A stretch of DNA of 64,000 bases from Malania oleifera. Its lineage: Eukaryota; Streptophyta; Magnoliopsida; Santalales; Ximeniaceae. Below the pieces are notes generated by a model. The model did no database searches and was not told where the DNA came from. It saw only the letters and a list, made by a program, of their open reading frames with translations. The translations under genes and the position numbers were made by a program. The stretch covers positions 78,414,931-78,478,930 of the forward strand of contig NC_080419.1 in NCBI RefSeq assembly GCF_029873635.1. Reading direction: 5' to 3'. Each line of letters opens with the position of its first letter. The first letter of the stretch is position 1. This document shows positions 49,301-59,459 of the stretch, piece after piece.

Positions 49301-51470
49301 CTTACGCTCCTCAATGGAATGGTGTAGTTGAGAGGAAGAACTGCACGATCCTTAACATAGTCAAGAGCATGTTAAAGAATAAGAATGTGCCCAAAAGTTT
49401 TTGGGCAGAAGTAGTATCATGTGTAGTTTATCTGCTTACCAGGTGTCATACAAAGAGTCTTGATACAAAGAAACCACATGAAGTCTGGAGTACTCACAAG
49501 CTCAGTGTGAGTCATTTTAGAGTGTTTGGCTCCATAGCCTACGCCAAGATCCCAGAGGCAAGAAGGAAAAAGTTGGAAGGTAAAGAAGAGAAATATATCC
49601 TTGTTGGATACGGTGACAACACTATGGGATATCGACTCTATAATCCCATCAACAAGAAAGTCATTCACAATTGGGATGTCATTTTTGAAGAAAATGAATC
49701 CTGGAAGTAGGACTAGGATGAATCTTCCAAAGATACAGAATTGACGCTTGAAGGAGAAGAACCCACAAAGACAAGAGAAGTGGCTATCAAGTCACAAGTT
49801 CTTGAGCTACAGACACCTTGACATGGTTCAGCATAGAGGAATGAATCTCCATCACCAATTGAGCGTGAAATCTCAGACATGAGGCATAGGGGAGCTCATA
49901 ATCTAGCTAATTTTTATGAAAATACAGAACCAATAGAAGAGTATGCTACACTATATTGTATATTGTTGACCAGCAATTCAGTTAGCTTTGAGGAGGCTAA
50001 CGAAGAAGAAAAATGGAAAAAAGTGATGGATGAGGAGATTCAATCCATCAAGAAGAACAAGACTTGGGAGTTGAAAAATCTCTCAAAGGCCACAAAACTG
50101 TTGGTGTTAAATGGGTCTACAAGACCAAGAAGAACGCTCAAGGAGAAGTACAGAGATACAAAGCAAGACTTGTTGTCAAAGGCTGCAAGCAGAAAGTAGG
50201 GATTGATTATGGAGAAATCTTTATCCTGGTTGCTAGGTTAACTATCATATTACTAATTTCACTATTAGCACAAAATGGATGGAAGATTTACCAACTGGAA
50301 GTGAAATCAGCATTTCTAAATGATTTTGTGGAAGAAGAGATCTAGATCGATCAACCACCTGGACATGTGAAGAAAAGAAAAGAAGATAGAGTGTATAAGT
50401 TGAAGAAAGCACTCTATGGTTTGAAGTAGCCACCTCGTACATGGAACATGAGGATTGATGACTATTTCTAGAACAATGGATTTAAGAAGTGTCCCTACGA
50501 GCATGCGCTATACATGAAGATGGAGACAGACGGAAGCATGCTTATTGTTTGCCTATATGTTGATGACCTAATTTTCACCGACAACAATCCAAAGATGTTT
50601 GCCACTTTCAAGAGGAGCATGGTCAAAGAATTCGAAATGACGAATATTGGCTAGATGGCTCATTTCCTTGACATAGAAGTCGTACAAAGAGAGAAGGGAA
50701 TCTTCATCTCTCAGAGCCACTATGCAAAAGAAGTACTGAAGAAGTTTGGGATGGACAAATGCAATCCTGTGACAACTCCAATTGAAACGGGGATTGGAAT
50801 TGAGAAAGAATGAGCAAAGAGATGTTGACCCCATATATTTCAAGAGTCTTGTTGGAAGCTTGAGATATTTGACGTGCACTAGACCAGACATACTCTATGA
50901 AGTTAGACTTGTCAGCAGGTACATGGATACTCCGCTATGTCAAGGGTACCATCACTGATGGTATATTCTATTCATCAAGAGATGATTGCAAACTTATTGG
51001 CTATTCAGATAGCGATTAAGGAAGAGATCTTAATAAAATAAAAAACACGACTAGATTCACATTCTTCATGGGAGATATAGCGTTTACATGGTCATTAAAG
51101 AAGCAACCCATCGTAACACTGTCATCATGTGAAACTAAGTATGTTGTTGTTAGCTCAGTTATTTGTCATGGTATATAGATCAGGAATGTACTAAAGTATT
51201 TGGGATTTCTTCAAAATAACCCCACAGAAGTCTACATCAACAATCGATCAGCGATTGCACTTGCAAAGAATCTCGTATTCCATGAAAGAAGTAAGCATAT
51301 TGATAGTCGGTATCATTTTATTAGGGAGCATATCAAGAAGAAAGAATTGGAGTTGATATCTTGCAGAACGTATGCTCAAACTGCTAACATTTTCACAAAG
51401 CCGCTCAGGCATAATATTTTTGTAAGATTGAAGACAATGCTTGGAATGACAAAACCAAGAGAGTCAAGTT
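46330..51470 (+). pseudogene. pol part of the 44.3-51.8 kb copia element
   Basis: The protease region (VWYLNFGANNHMTGRKN) is followed by GAG-pre-integrase (WLWHLRYGHLNFESLKQL) and integrase (LVHTDMCGPLR, FLTFIDDYSRKTWVYFL). After the nested insert the integrase resumes with APQWNGVVERKNCTILN and continues to FRVFGSIAYAKIP. Reverse transcriptase blocks are WKKVMDEEIQSIKKNKTWEL, YQLEVKSAFLNDFVEEEI and LYVDDLIF. RNase H ends with SKHIDSRYHFIREHI and CRTYAQTANIFTKPL. All copia domains are recognisable but in several frames. Confidence 0.85.
47153..49206 (+). mobile_element. Tekay-LTR-like unit with internal primer-site motif
   Basis: 2054 bp flanked by an exact AAGTC duplication (47148-47152 and 49207-49211), inserted in the copia integrase. 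It starts TGTGACATCCCGAA. An LTR-type end GGGTGTTACA occurs at 49148 and is followed at once by AATGGTATCAGAG, an initiator tRNA-Met primer-site motif. A further ~45 bp then ends GAGGTCGTTACA. It has no coding capacity. The first 2.0 kb match the LTR of the Tekay element at 5081-7093. It is either a solo LTR whose true end lies past an older primer site, or a small non-autonomous derivative. Confidence 0.75.
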
Positions 51471-51480
51471 TAAGTGGGGA

Positions 51481-51625
51481 TGTTAAAAATTAAACTTAAC
51501 TTTAGATATATGGACGGAAGCCCACCTCTGTTGAATTTGGGCTGGAGTCGGCAGCAACCTCACCAACTCCAGCCACCATTGTTGACTATAATCTTCACCT
51601 ATCATTCATTCTTTGCTATAAATAG

Positions 51626-51660
<35 letters not shown>

Positions 51661-51833
51661 GTAATGTGTGGTGTAGAGCGGGTGAATAACCAGTGAGTAA
51701 GAGATTTGTATTGAGATTTTCTTATGTAATTTATTTCCAGTTTATTATTGAAATTAATTGTTTTGCAATTAAGTGCAATCCTTACTGAGTTTCAATCACA
51801 GCCAGTTATTGAGTGAGTCCCCTCCACCTATAA
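51481..51833 (+). repeat. 3' LTR of the copia element
   Basis: Starts TGTTAAAAATTAAACTTAAC after the purine tract AAGTGGGGA. It has the same CTATAAATAG box and a longer (GT)n run (51626-51657) than the 5' copy. Confidence 0.85.
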
Positions 51834-52212
51834 AAAAAAATATAATAAAAAATGGATTTTAATTTTCTTTCTTTTTTTTTTTCTTTCTTTTCCGTCATTA
51901 CAAAATCATTGATTCAAACTATAAATATTAAGTTATTAGTGGTACTATTTTTTTTTTCGCATGATAAAATTTTGAATAGTTATTACAAGCTTATTTCATT
52001 GTATGGATTCATAAAAATTATTTCCTTCTCATTTGTTTCTAGTAACAATACTTTTATTTTTTTTCCTAACTATCAAACCCTCACTATAATTGTTTCATTC
52101 CAATGAGTATATGTACATTTCACAAATCAAATATAATTTTGATATAGTATCATATGAGACCATGATGACTTTAGTTAATGATTGGTATAATAGTTAGAGG
52201 ATATATATAGTG
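51834..52212. other. AT-rich spacer between copia element and Tekay-LTR-like unit
   Basis: T-rich, low complexity; no gene or clear element is seen. Confidence 0.6.
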
Positions 52213-52411
52213 TGTAACGACCTCAAAATTTAGACATTTTTTTTCTCACATAAATTGCTCTGATACCATTTGTAACACCCCCTTAACTATTCACATAATA
52301 AACATAAATAATAATAATATCAACCTGAACCCGTGGGTAGCGGGTATAGCCTAACATAAATAATGGAAACCTAAGCAGCAGTAAAAATAAATTTATATCC
52401 ATCATACCATT
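52213..52411 (-). mobile_element. Second copy of the Tekay-LTR-like unit, interrupted
   Basis: The minus-strand sequence matches the right end of the unit at 47153-49206: GTCGTTACA end, TGGTATCAGAG motif, GGGGGTGTTACAAATGG, then LTR body up to the ACCATTAA/ATACCATTT block. It is cut off exactly where the large Tat-type element starts. The remainder should lie beyond the right edge of the window. Confidence 0.75.
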
Positions 52412-54184
52412 TGTCGCGACGTCCCGGACCCGGCCCAGAGAACCAATCTCTGGTTTAAAAATGGGTTCGGCTTGCGAACTGGGAAAAATGAATGTGTATT
52501 TTGAAAATGTGAATTTTTGTGGAAAAAGATGTGTGGTGGAGTCGCCACTAACCTTTTGAAGTGTGGTTAGAACACTTGATTGCTACCCCGTTAGGGGTAG
52601 AATCGGTCTGCGTCACTAGAGTCGGGCTCAGGAGTATCGTTACGCAAGGGGAAGGTATTAGCACCCCCTACACGCCCGTTCTTACGAACGGTACCAGATT
52701 AATAAAGAATTTTCTCGAAATAAATGTAATAAGCCTTTAAAGATTAATCCCTTTCAAAAGTCAAAAAAAATGAAAATACTATATAGGTATTCCCTCAGAA
52801 CCGGGGCAATCCAATACCCCAAAGAGCCAATGCTCTTGGTCGCAATCATCGGGAAGGAAAATCGAAAATATGATACAAAATACGCTCCCAGGGATTTTGA
52901 AATCTATAGTTTTTTTTTTAGTATCAAAAATACTATTTCGGGAGGTTTTTTGAAATTTGTTCGGGATTGGAATGATTTTTTTCTTGTGCCTAAAAAGATA
53001 TTTTTGTGATTTTTCCTAAGTGTGAAAATGATTTTTGTGATTTTTCCCAAACCCTCAAAATAACACAAATGAAATCAATTGAAATCAAAAATTTGAAAAT
53101 ATTTTTGGAATTTTTGAAAATTTCTTGATTTTTGTGAATTTTATGGATGCAACAATAATATACAAGCGAAATGGGGAAAACCGGGGTGAACCAGTTCGGG
53201 GATGGTGAGCCGGTCAAACGTTGACCAGTTTGGGGGGAAAACCAGTTTAAGGTCTTGGTCGAGACCATTGATTTTTCAGGGTTTTCCAATGTTCTTCCGA
53301 ATACAACAGAATTTTAGACAACAATCATGAAAGTCAGTTTTAAAGATATGACTTTAGAATGTATTTTTGAAAATCTTGAATGTAGGGAAGCAGATCTAAC
53401 ATTTGCCAAACATGTTGGAAACTTTCTTGGATTTTCTTCAAAAATTTTCAAACGTAAATAAGTTTCAAAGCCTTAAAAATTTTTGAATTTTCTTTGACAA
53501 TTTTTTTTGAATTTTTGTGTCTTTTGTGAAATTTTTTTTTTTTTTTTTTTTATGAGTTAAAAAGAAGCCATTTAGAATAAAATAAGAAATGAAGTAGAAT
53601 CAAATAAACCAGCAGAGGTCGGTTCAGGAAAGGGGGGCGGAGATGTAACATAGGAAGAGAAAGTTCATTGGTCTTACCTATCGTCTTTTTCTCCTCCGGT
53701 CTTCTTCTCCTGTCTGTGAATCCGCAGGGGTTAGTCTACAGCGCCTTCCCGAGGGTTGTTCTTGAGCTCCGACTCGAGGCACTAGGGAGTACCTTCTTCA
53801 AATGGAGTGACCCGGCACCGGTAGGAAAAAGGATCAATCGATCGCTCGATCTTCTTTCGTTTTCCTCTGCTCTGGTCTTCTTTTCCTGTTGATGAGTCTA
53901 CTAGGGCCGCTCTACAACGTCTTCCCGAGAGTTGTTCTTGAGCTTTGATTTGAGGCACTACGGGGTGCCTTCTTCAAATGGGGTGACTCAGCACCGATAG
54001 GAAACGGGATCGGTCGATCTCTTGATCTTTACTAAAAAAAAAACTAGCTTCAGAAACTCATGATAGAAAACTTCAATATTTGAAATCTTCTCCTTACCAC
54101 CACTAAGAACTCTCCTCCTTGTGCTTGGAATGAGAGGGCTATTTATAGGCTTAGCTTGGGGCAAGCATAGGAAAGAAGACATAG

Positions 54185-54680
54185 GGGAGTCATGATGGGG
54201 GGAACCAAGTATGGGGGGAAGAATGATGAAGGGAAATTAGCATGGGAAGAATGATAAAAGGAAGAAACATGACATATGGTGAGTGATGATGGAGGGAACA
54301 AAGTATGGGATGAAGAATTATGAAGGGAATATAGTATGGGAAGAATGATAAAGGGAGGAAACATGACATATGGTGAGTGATGATGGAGGGAACAAAGTAT
54401 GGGATGAAGAATTATGAAGGGAATATAGTATGGGAAGAATGATAAAGGGAAGAAACATGACATATGGTGAGTGATGATGGAGGGAACAAAGTATGGGATG
54501 AAGAATTATGAAGGGAATATAGTATGGGAAGAATGATAAAGGGAAGAAACATGACATATGGTGAGTGATGATGGAGGGAACAAAGTATGAGATGAAGAAT
54601 TATGAAGAGAATATAGTATGAGAAGAATGAAAAAGGGAAAAAAAAACATGACATGTGGTGAATGATGATGGGGGGACAAA
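54185..54680. repeat. 94-bp tandem repeat, about five copies
   Basis: The anchor GACATATGGT recurs at 54271, 54365, 54459 and 54553, exactly 94 bp apart, with a variant at 54650. Because 94 is not a multiple of 3, each antisense frame repeats the same peptide; these frames are artefacts. Confidence 0.92.
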
Positions 54681-54708
54681 GTATGCTTGCATTTGACAAA
54701 TTAAAATA

Positions 54709-54760
<52 letters not shown>
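54709..54760. repeat. (AAT)n microsatellite
   Basis: About 17 TAA/AAT units between two minisatellites of the LTR. Confidence 0.95.
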
Positions 54761-54839
54761 GGGTTCTAGAAGCTGTGCGGAGCCCATCGGAAATGTGTGG
54801 GGCCCACGCACCATGTGGGGTCCACAAGCCGTTTGACGG

Positions 54840-55575
54840 TTATAGGAACCTGGCTAGCAAGGCATCGGATATGTGGATCCGAGCTAGCGTACCAAAGGGG
54901 GTAACGTGCATCGGATGTAGGAATCTGAGCTAGCGTACCAAGAGAGGTGGGGCCCACTGAACATATGGGGCCCAATGAAGATATGTGGGGCCCACAAGCC
55001 AAGTGGGTCCACAAGCCATTTGAGGGTTATAGGAACCCGAGCTAGCAGGTGCAAGCGTGCCAAAAGAGGTAACGTGCATCAGATGTAGGAATCCGAGCTA
55101 GCGTACCAGAGGGGGTAACGTGCACCGGATGTAAGAATCCGAGCTAGCGTACCAGAGGGTAACGTGCATCGGATGTAGGAATCCGAGCTAGCGTACCAAG
55201 AGAGGTGGGGCTCACAAAACATGTGGGGCCCAATGAAGATATGTGGGGGGCCCACAAGCAATTTGGGGTTATAGGAACCTGAGCCAGTAGGTGCAAGCAT
55301 GCCAAAAGAGGTAACGTGCATCGGACATAGGGATCTGAGCTAGCGTACCAGAGGGGGTAACGTGCATCGGATGTAGAAATCCGAGCTAGCGTACCAAAGG
55401 GGGTAACGTGCACATCGGATGTAGGAATCCGAGCTAGCGTACCAGAGGGGGTAACGTGCATCGGATGTAGGAATCCGAGCTAGCGTACCAGGGGGTAATG
55501 TGCATCGGATGTAGGAATCCGAGCTAGCGTACCAGATGGGGTAACGTGCATCAGATGTAGGAATCCAAGCTAGGG
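54840..55575. repeat. ~45-bp tandem repeat, about ten copies
   Basis: The unit contains AACGTGCATCGGATGTAGG, AATCCGAGCTAGCGTACCA and GAGGGGGT. Starts at 55069, 55115 and 55159 show spacing of 44-46 bp. Some units carry GGGGCCCAC insertions. Confidence 0.9.
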
Positions 55576-55586
55576 TACCAGGAGAC

Positions 55587-55865
55587 GTGGGGCCCACAAG
55601 CCATGTGGGACCTACAAAGATGTGTGGGGTCCACAAGCAGTGTGGGACCTACACGGATGTGTGGGGTCCACAAGCAGTGTGGGACCTACAAGGATGTGTG
55701 GGGTCCACAAGCTGTGTGGGGTTCACAAGCAGTGTGGGACCTACACGGATGTGTGGGGTCCACAAGCTGTGTGGGGTCCACAAGCGGTGTGGGACCTACA
55801 CGGATGTGTGAGTTCCACAACCAGTGTGGGACCTACAAGAATGTGTAGGGTCCACAGCCAGCGTG
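55587..55865. repeat. ~37-bp tandem repeat, about seven copies
   Basis: The unit is of the form GTGTGGGACCTACACGGA followed by TGTGTGGGGTCCACAAGC, with shorter variants. Confidence 0.9.
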
Positions 55866-55923
55866 GGAAGGTTTTGACATGAGGTCTCCTCGGAAAGGCC
55901 TAGTTAAAATTGGGGTGTCTACA

Positions 55924-55937
55924 GCTGCCCCTTTTAT
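55924..55937 (-). other. Polypurine tract
   Basis: The minus strand reads ATAAAAGGGGCAGC immediately before the LTR start TGTAGACA, as expected for plus-strand priming. Confidence 0.8.
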
Positions 55938-56119
55938 AGGTCTTGTTGCTTTGGGGTGATAGTAGGAACTCTCATATGTTATCTATAGCAACAGGCCTAT
56001 AAAGATAAAAGACACCTATTTTAGCCAGACCATACAACTAATCACGTGTTGTCTTCTGAGCAAGGTTATGTGCCGATCAGAAAAAAAGAAGATGGAGGGT
56101 GACCCGGATCGAAAACGTG

Positions 56120-56790
56120 GCATGATCTGGTTTGTCCAGGGAAAACACAAATCGTGCTGTTGAGGACTGGTGCCACGTGTCAGTGGCTAAGTGGCTAGTG
56201 TATGCGGGTGCGGATCGATGATGTGGCTCAATCTAAGCTGCCCTTGGAAAACATAGAACGTGTGGTTGAGGAGAGGTGCCACGTGTGAGTGACTGAGTGG
56301 CTGGTGTATGTGGACGTGGATCGTTGACGTGGCTCAATCCAAGCCATCCTTGGAAAACACAAATCGTGCGGTTGAGGACCGGTGCCACGTGTCAGTGGCC
56401 GAGTGGCTGGTCAAATGTGACCCGGATCAAGGAGTGGCACAATCCTAACCGTCCTTGGAAAACACAAATCGTGTGGTGATCAGGGTGGCCACGCAGACTT
56501 TTGCTTGTGTGGGGGAGAATAAGCCACATGTTGGTGACCGAGTGGTTGGTCAAATGTGACCGGGATCAAGGCATGGCACAATCCTGACCGTCCTTGGAAA
56601 ACACAGATCGGGTGGTGATCAGGGTGGCCACGCAGACTTTTTGTGCGTGAGGGAGAACGAGCCACGTGTTGGTGACCGAGTGGCTGGTCAAATGTGACCC
56701 GAATCAAGACATGGCACAATCCTAACCGTCCTTGGAAACACAAATCGTGTGGTGATCAGGGTGGCCACGCAGACTTTTTGATCGGACGGA
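56120..56790. repeat. Tandem repeat of ~105 and ~139 bp units
   Basis: CCTTGGAAAACACA-type anchors recur near 56140, 56242, 56347, 56452, 56591 and 56729. The first units are ~105 bp. Later ones are ~139 bp and contain an extra GATCAGGGTGGCCACGCAG segment. Confidence 0.85.
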
Positions 56791-56831
56791 TGACGGGTTG
56801 CCACGTGGTTGAATCTCGTGGCTCTGGGGCA

Positions 56832-57060
56832 TTAGATATTTAAACCAAATTTTTAGTTCTGTTCATTTCTTTGCATTTCATTCTCTCGATCGCCCTCTCT
56901 TTCTCTCTTCTCTCTTCTCTCTTCTTTCACCCTCTCTGTTCTCCCCTTTCAATCTCTGTGCTCTACTCTTATTTGCTGCAAACTTAAAAACCCTAGCCCC
57001 TCTGTGATTTCTTTCCTACTCTTGCCTATCTCCAAGCTCTCTCTCTCTCTATATACCATT
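56832..57060 (+). promoter_or_regulatory. Promoter-like region in antisense orientation within the Tat element
   Basis: The plus strand has a TATA-like GATATTTAAACC (56836). A CT-rich stretch of ~150 bp follows (typical of plant 5' UTRs), then AAACCCTAG (56990), the telo-box motif common near plant transcription starts. The arrangement suggests a plus-strand promoter; this is inference only. Confidence 0.35.
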
Positions 57061-57539
57061 CTTCAAAGACCTTAGATCTTGGCAAACTTAAGATCCCAAA
57101 CACCTTTAGAGGTGATCCAGCTCTGATTGGCCTCCTATTCTGTTCTCGCAGTCAGATCTGGAGAGATCTGGTGAAGCCCAGACAAATGATGATCACCGGG
57201 AGTGCCCCGGTAGGGAAGATCCACATAGATGCAAGGGGAGTTCTTTCGAACTCCCAAAGGAGATAAGTTCTTTCTTTCTTCCCTTTATATATATATATAT
57301 ATATTTCAATGTTGTGTATGTTTAATTACTGATTTGTGTGGAAATTTAGGGCTTGACGTATTTCTGGTTAGGAAGTTAGGTTTAGGGTTTCATTAGGGTT
57401 TCAGTTGGGGTGGTGAGGTCGAGGATGAGTCAACTCATCTTCGAGTTGAGTGAGTTGAGTGAACTCGGGGGATCACGGGCGAGCCACATGGGCTCTATCA
57501 CGTGTTCAGGTCACGTGTGGTCTTTGGGACGGAATTGGA

Positions 57540-58240
57540 CTCGAGTTTGCTTTCGAAAAATGGGCTTTGATTTTTAAAATGGTCCGGCCCAATTCAGAAA
57601 GAAACAGGGCTCAAGTCATTTTTAAAACAAGCCGGCCCACTTTTCCTTTTTTAAAAAATAAGGCCCGTGTCTAATTAAACGGTTAGACTTGGATGGAGTT
57701 TTAAAACTGGGCCGGCCCAATTCAGAAAGAAACAGAGCCCAGGTTATTTAAAACAGGCCGACCTACTTTTCCTTTTAAAAAATAAACCCCGTGTCTATTT
57801 AAATGGTTGGGCTTGGATTGAGTTTCAAAACCGAGCCGAACCAATTCAGAAAGAAATAGGGCCTAAGTCATTTTTAAAAGAGGTCGGCCCACACTCTTTT
57901 TTTTTTTTTTTAAAAAACAAAAGCCCATGTCTATTAAAACGGTTGGGCTTGGATTGAGTTTTAAAACTGGGTCGGCCCAATTCAGAAAGAAATAGGGCCC
58001 AAGTCATTTTTAAAAGAGGTCGGCCCACTTTTTTTTTTAAAAAAAACAAAAGCCCGTGTTTATTAAAACGGTTAGGCTTGGATTGAGTTTCAAAACCAGG
58101 CCGAACCAATTCAGAAAGAAATAGGGCCTAGGTCATCTAAAACAAGCCGGCGCACTTTCCCTTTTCAAATATAAAACCCGAGTTTATTTAAATAGTTGGG
58201 CTTTGTGCAAAACAAACCGGCTTCGAGTTCTTTTTTTAAA
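57540..58240. repeat. ~129-bp tandem repeat, about five copies
   Basis: AATTCAGAAAGAAA recurs at 57591, 57719, 57843, 57979 and 58108. Each unit carries GGCCGGCCCA-like and GGTTGGGCTTGGATTGAG blocks. The array lies just upstream of the antisense ORF. Confidence 0.9.
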
Positions 58241-58499
58241 AACAAGCCCCAAGAATAAATGCGCCCCCCTTTTTTTCTTTTTCTCTTTCTTTTTCCTCGA
58301 GTTTAGGTATTATGACTGCTCCACGTCTTTCAAAATCCGCCTCGGGATTATTTTCCACCACCTTGTGAACATAATCCTCCACTGAGGGGACAGCACAACT
58401 CCCATAGCTTACCTCGCTCACAAACTTTGGGGGCTTCTCGATGCACGTCGCCTCTCTCGTCTTTCTGTCAGACACACACTTAGCATGGCAATCCTTTTT

Positions 58500-58510
58500 A
58501 TCCTATTTAA
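58500..58510 (+). promoter_or_regulatory. TATA-like box before the antisense ORF
   Basis: TCCTATTTAAA lies about 135 bp upstream of the ATG of the antisense ORF, and a C/A-rich leader follows. Confidence 0.4.
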
Positions 58511-58642
58511 ACAGACTTCCTCTCACACTTAAACACCACAAGCAAACTCCAAGCGTGATTGTAACCCATCTTTGGCCATCCTCTGTTACGAGAAACCGTA
58601 CCTCGACCATCTCAAATCTCTCAACACTCCTAACCGTTTCTC

Positions 58643-59149
58643 ATGGCTGGGGCTTCATCTTCCAAGCGGTTTCCTAATTTGAATGTGGCACCAGAGGTGC
58701 CACTCTGTTCTAGTGCTCTCGGCTCCTTCCAACTCTCTCCTCAGTTCCAAAAAGAAATGCTGAGGAATGAGACAGTACTGGCCTCGATGTCTAATCCCGG
58801 CATAGCCAACCAGGCACTCTATCACAGTGCCCAGGCGATGTCCTCAACATCTCACCTAGCTCGTCGTCTGCAGAGACAGAACGAGACTGTGACCCTCCTT
58901 GGGAATGAAACCTACATCTTACGGACGAAATACCAAGAGGAACAGCAGAAAACGAGGGAGTTAAGGCAAGAAAATAATATGTTAAAACGGGAGGTCGATG
59001 ATTTGAGAAAAATGGTAGCAGTTTACTCAAACGACCTTGGGCCTAGAATAGCTGAGTTAGAGAAAAGCCAGGAGGACATCCAGCGGGAGCAAAAACGGCT
59101 CAAAATCATGGCGTATGGAAAAGGTCCGACTTCTCGTTCTTCAGCCTGA
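58643..59149 (+). CDS. Antisense accessory ORF of the Tat-type element, coiled-coil protein
   Basis: An uninterrupted 168-codon frame runs opposite to the element's pol, between pol and the 3' LTR. The ATGGCT start is in a good plant context. Residues 1-20 (MAGASSSKRFPNLNVAPEVP) are polar and Ser/Pro-rich. Residues ~35-70 are mixed and hydrophobic-poor. Residues ~75-155 form a long charged coiled coil rich in E, Q, R and L (RELRQENNMLKREVDDLRK region), followed by a basic tail. There is no signal peptide or membrane segment. A TATA-like box lies 135 bp upstream and an AATAAA signal 140 bp downstream. Grande and Retand, Tat relatives, are known to have antisense ORFs at this place. The protein family is not recognised; a regulatory or scaffold role would be guesswork. 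Confidence 0.65.
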   Translation: MAGASSSKRFPNLNVAPEVPLCSSALGSFQLSPQFQKEMLRNETVLASMSNPGIANQALYHSAQAMSSTSHLARRLQRQNETVTLLGNETYILRTKYQEEQQKTRELRQENNMLKREVDDLRKMVAVYSNDLGPRIAELEKSQEDIQREQKRLKIMAYGKGPTSRSSA

Positions 59150-59287
59150 AATGAAAATCCGTCTGTACTTGACCTGGAAAAGATCAAATTTTTTTATTTT
59201 TTTTTTTGGGTTTTGGGAGAGTTCTGGTTGTAATCTCCCAGGACCATGACTGTAACCACGGTATTCCTCCGCCATAAGTGAGGGCAA

Positions 59288-59296
59288 TTAATAAAA
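59288..59296 (+). terminator. Polyadenylation-like signal after the antisense ORF
   Basis: TAATAAAAT on the plus strand lies about 140 bp past the stop codon. A T-rich stretch (59310-59375) follows. Confidence 0.4.
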
Positions 59297-59459
59297 TTCG
59301 AGTGTTTTCTCTTTCCCTTTTTATTTTTTATTTTTTTATTTTTTTTATTTTTTTTTATTTTTTTATTTTTTATTATTGAGGACAATAGTGTTGCTGGTAC
59401 ACTGAACCAGTTTATAATATCCTCTGAATGGCTCGTTATGGATGTAAAAATTTGGGTCA

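Larger units (their letters stand above)
44323..51833 (+). mobile_element. Ty1/copia element with both LTRs, broken, with nested insertion
   Basis: The 5' LTR (44323-44665) and 3' LTR (51481-51833) match along their length with about 15% difference by eye, so the insertion is old. The parts in order are gag (~45310), CCHC knuckle (46218), protease, integrase, reverse transcriptase, RNase H (to ~51450), and a purine tract just before the 3' LTR. The flanks are A-runs on both sides, compatible with an AAAAA target duplication. A 2054-bp Tekay-LTR-like unit sits within the integrase region. The coding part is broken around ten times, so this is a fossil. Confidence 0.9.
52412..55923 (-). repeat. 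3' LTR (3.5 kb) of the right-hand Tat-type element
   Basis: Minus-strand ends are TGTAGACACCCC and GTCGCGACA. Its first ~900 bp (plus sense) match the other Tat LTRs here. The rest carries three separate tandem arrays, listed individually. Confidence 0.88.

Noticed and set aside
54143-54699. Repeated SFFPYYIPFIILHPILC-type reading frames
   Set aside because: Produced by the 94-bp tandem repeat in the LTR; the same peptide in several frames shows they are artefacts.
55064-55575. CRISPR-like regular repeats
   Set aside because: Units are head-to-tail with no unique spacers and lie in a plant retrotransposon LTR.
55587-55882. Three overlapping frames with repeated GVHK/CVGSTS motifs
   Set aside because: All three frames of one ~37-bp tandem repeat are open; this is repeat structure, not coding.
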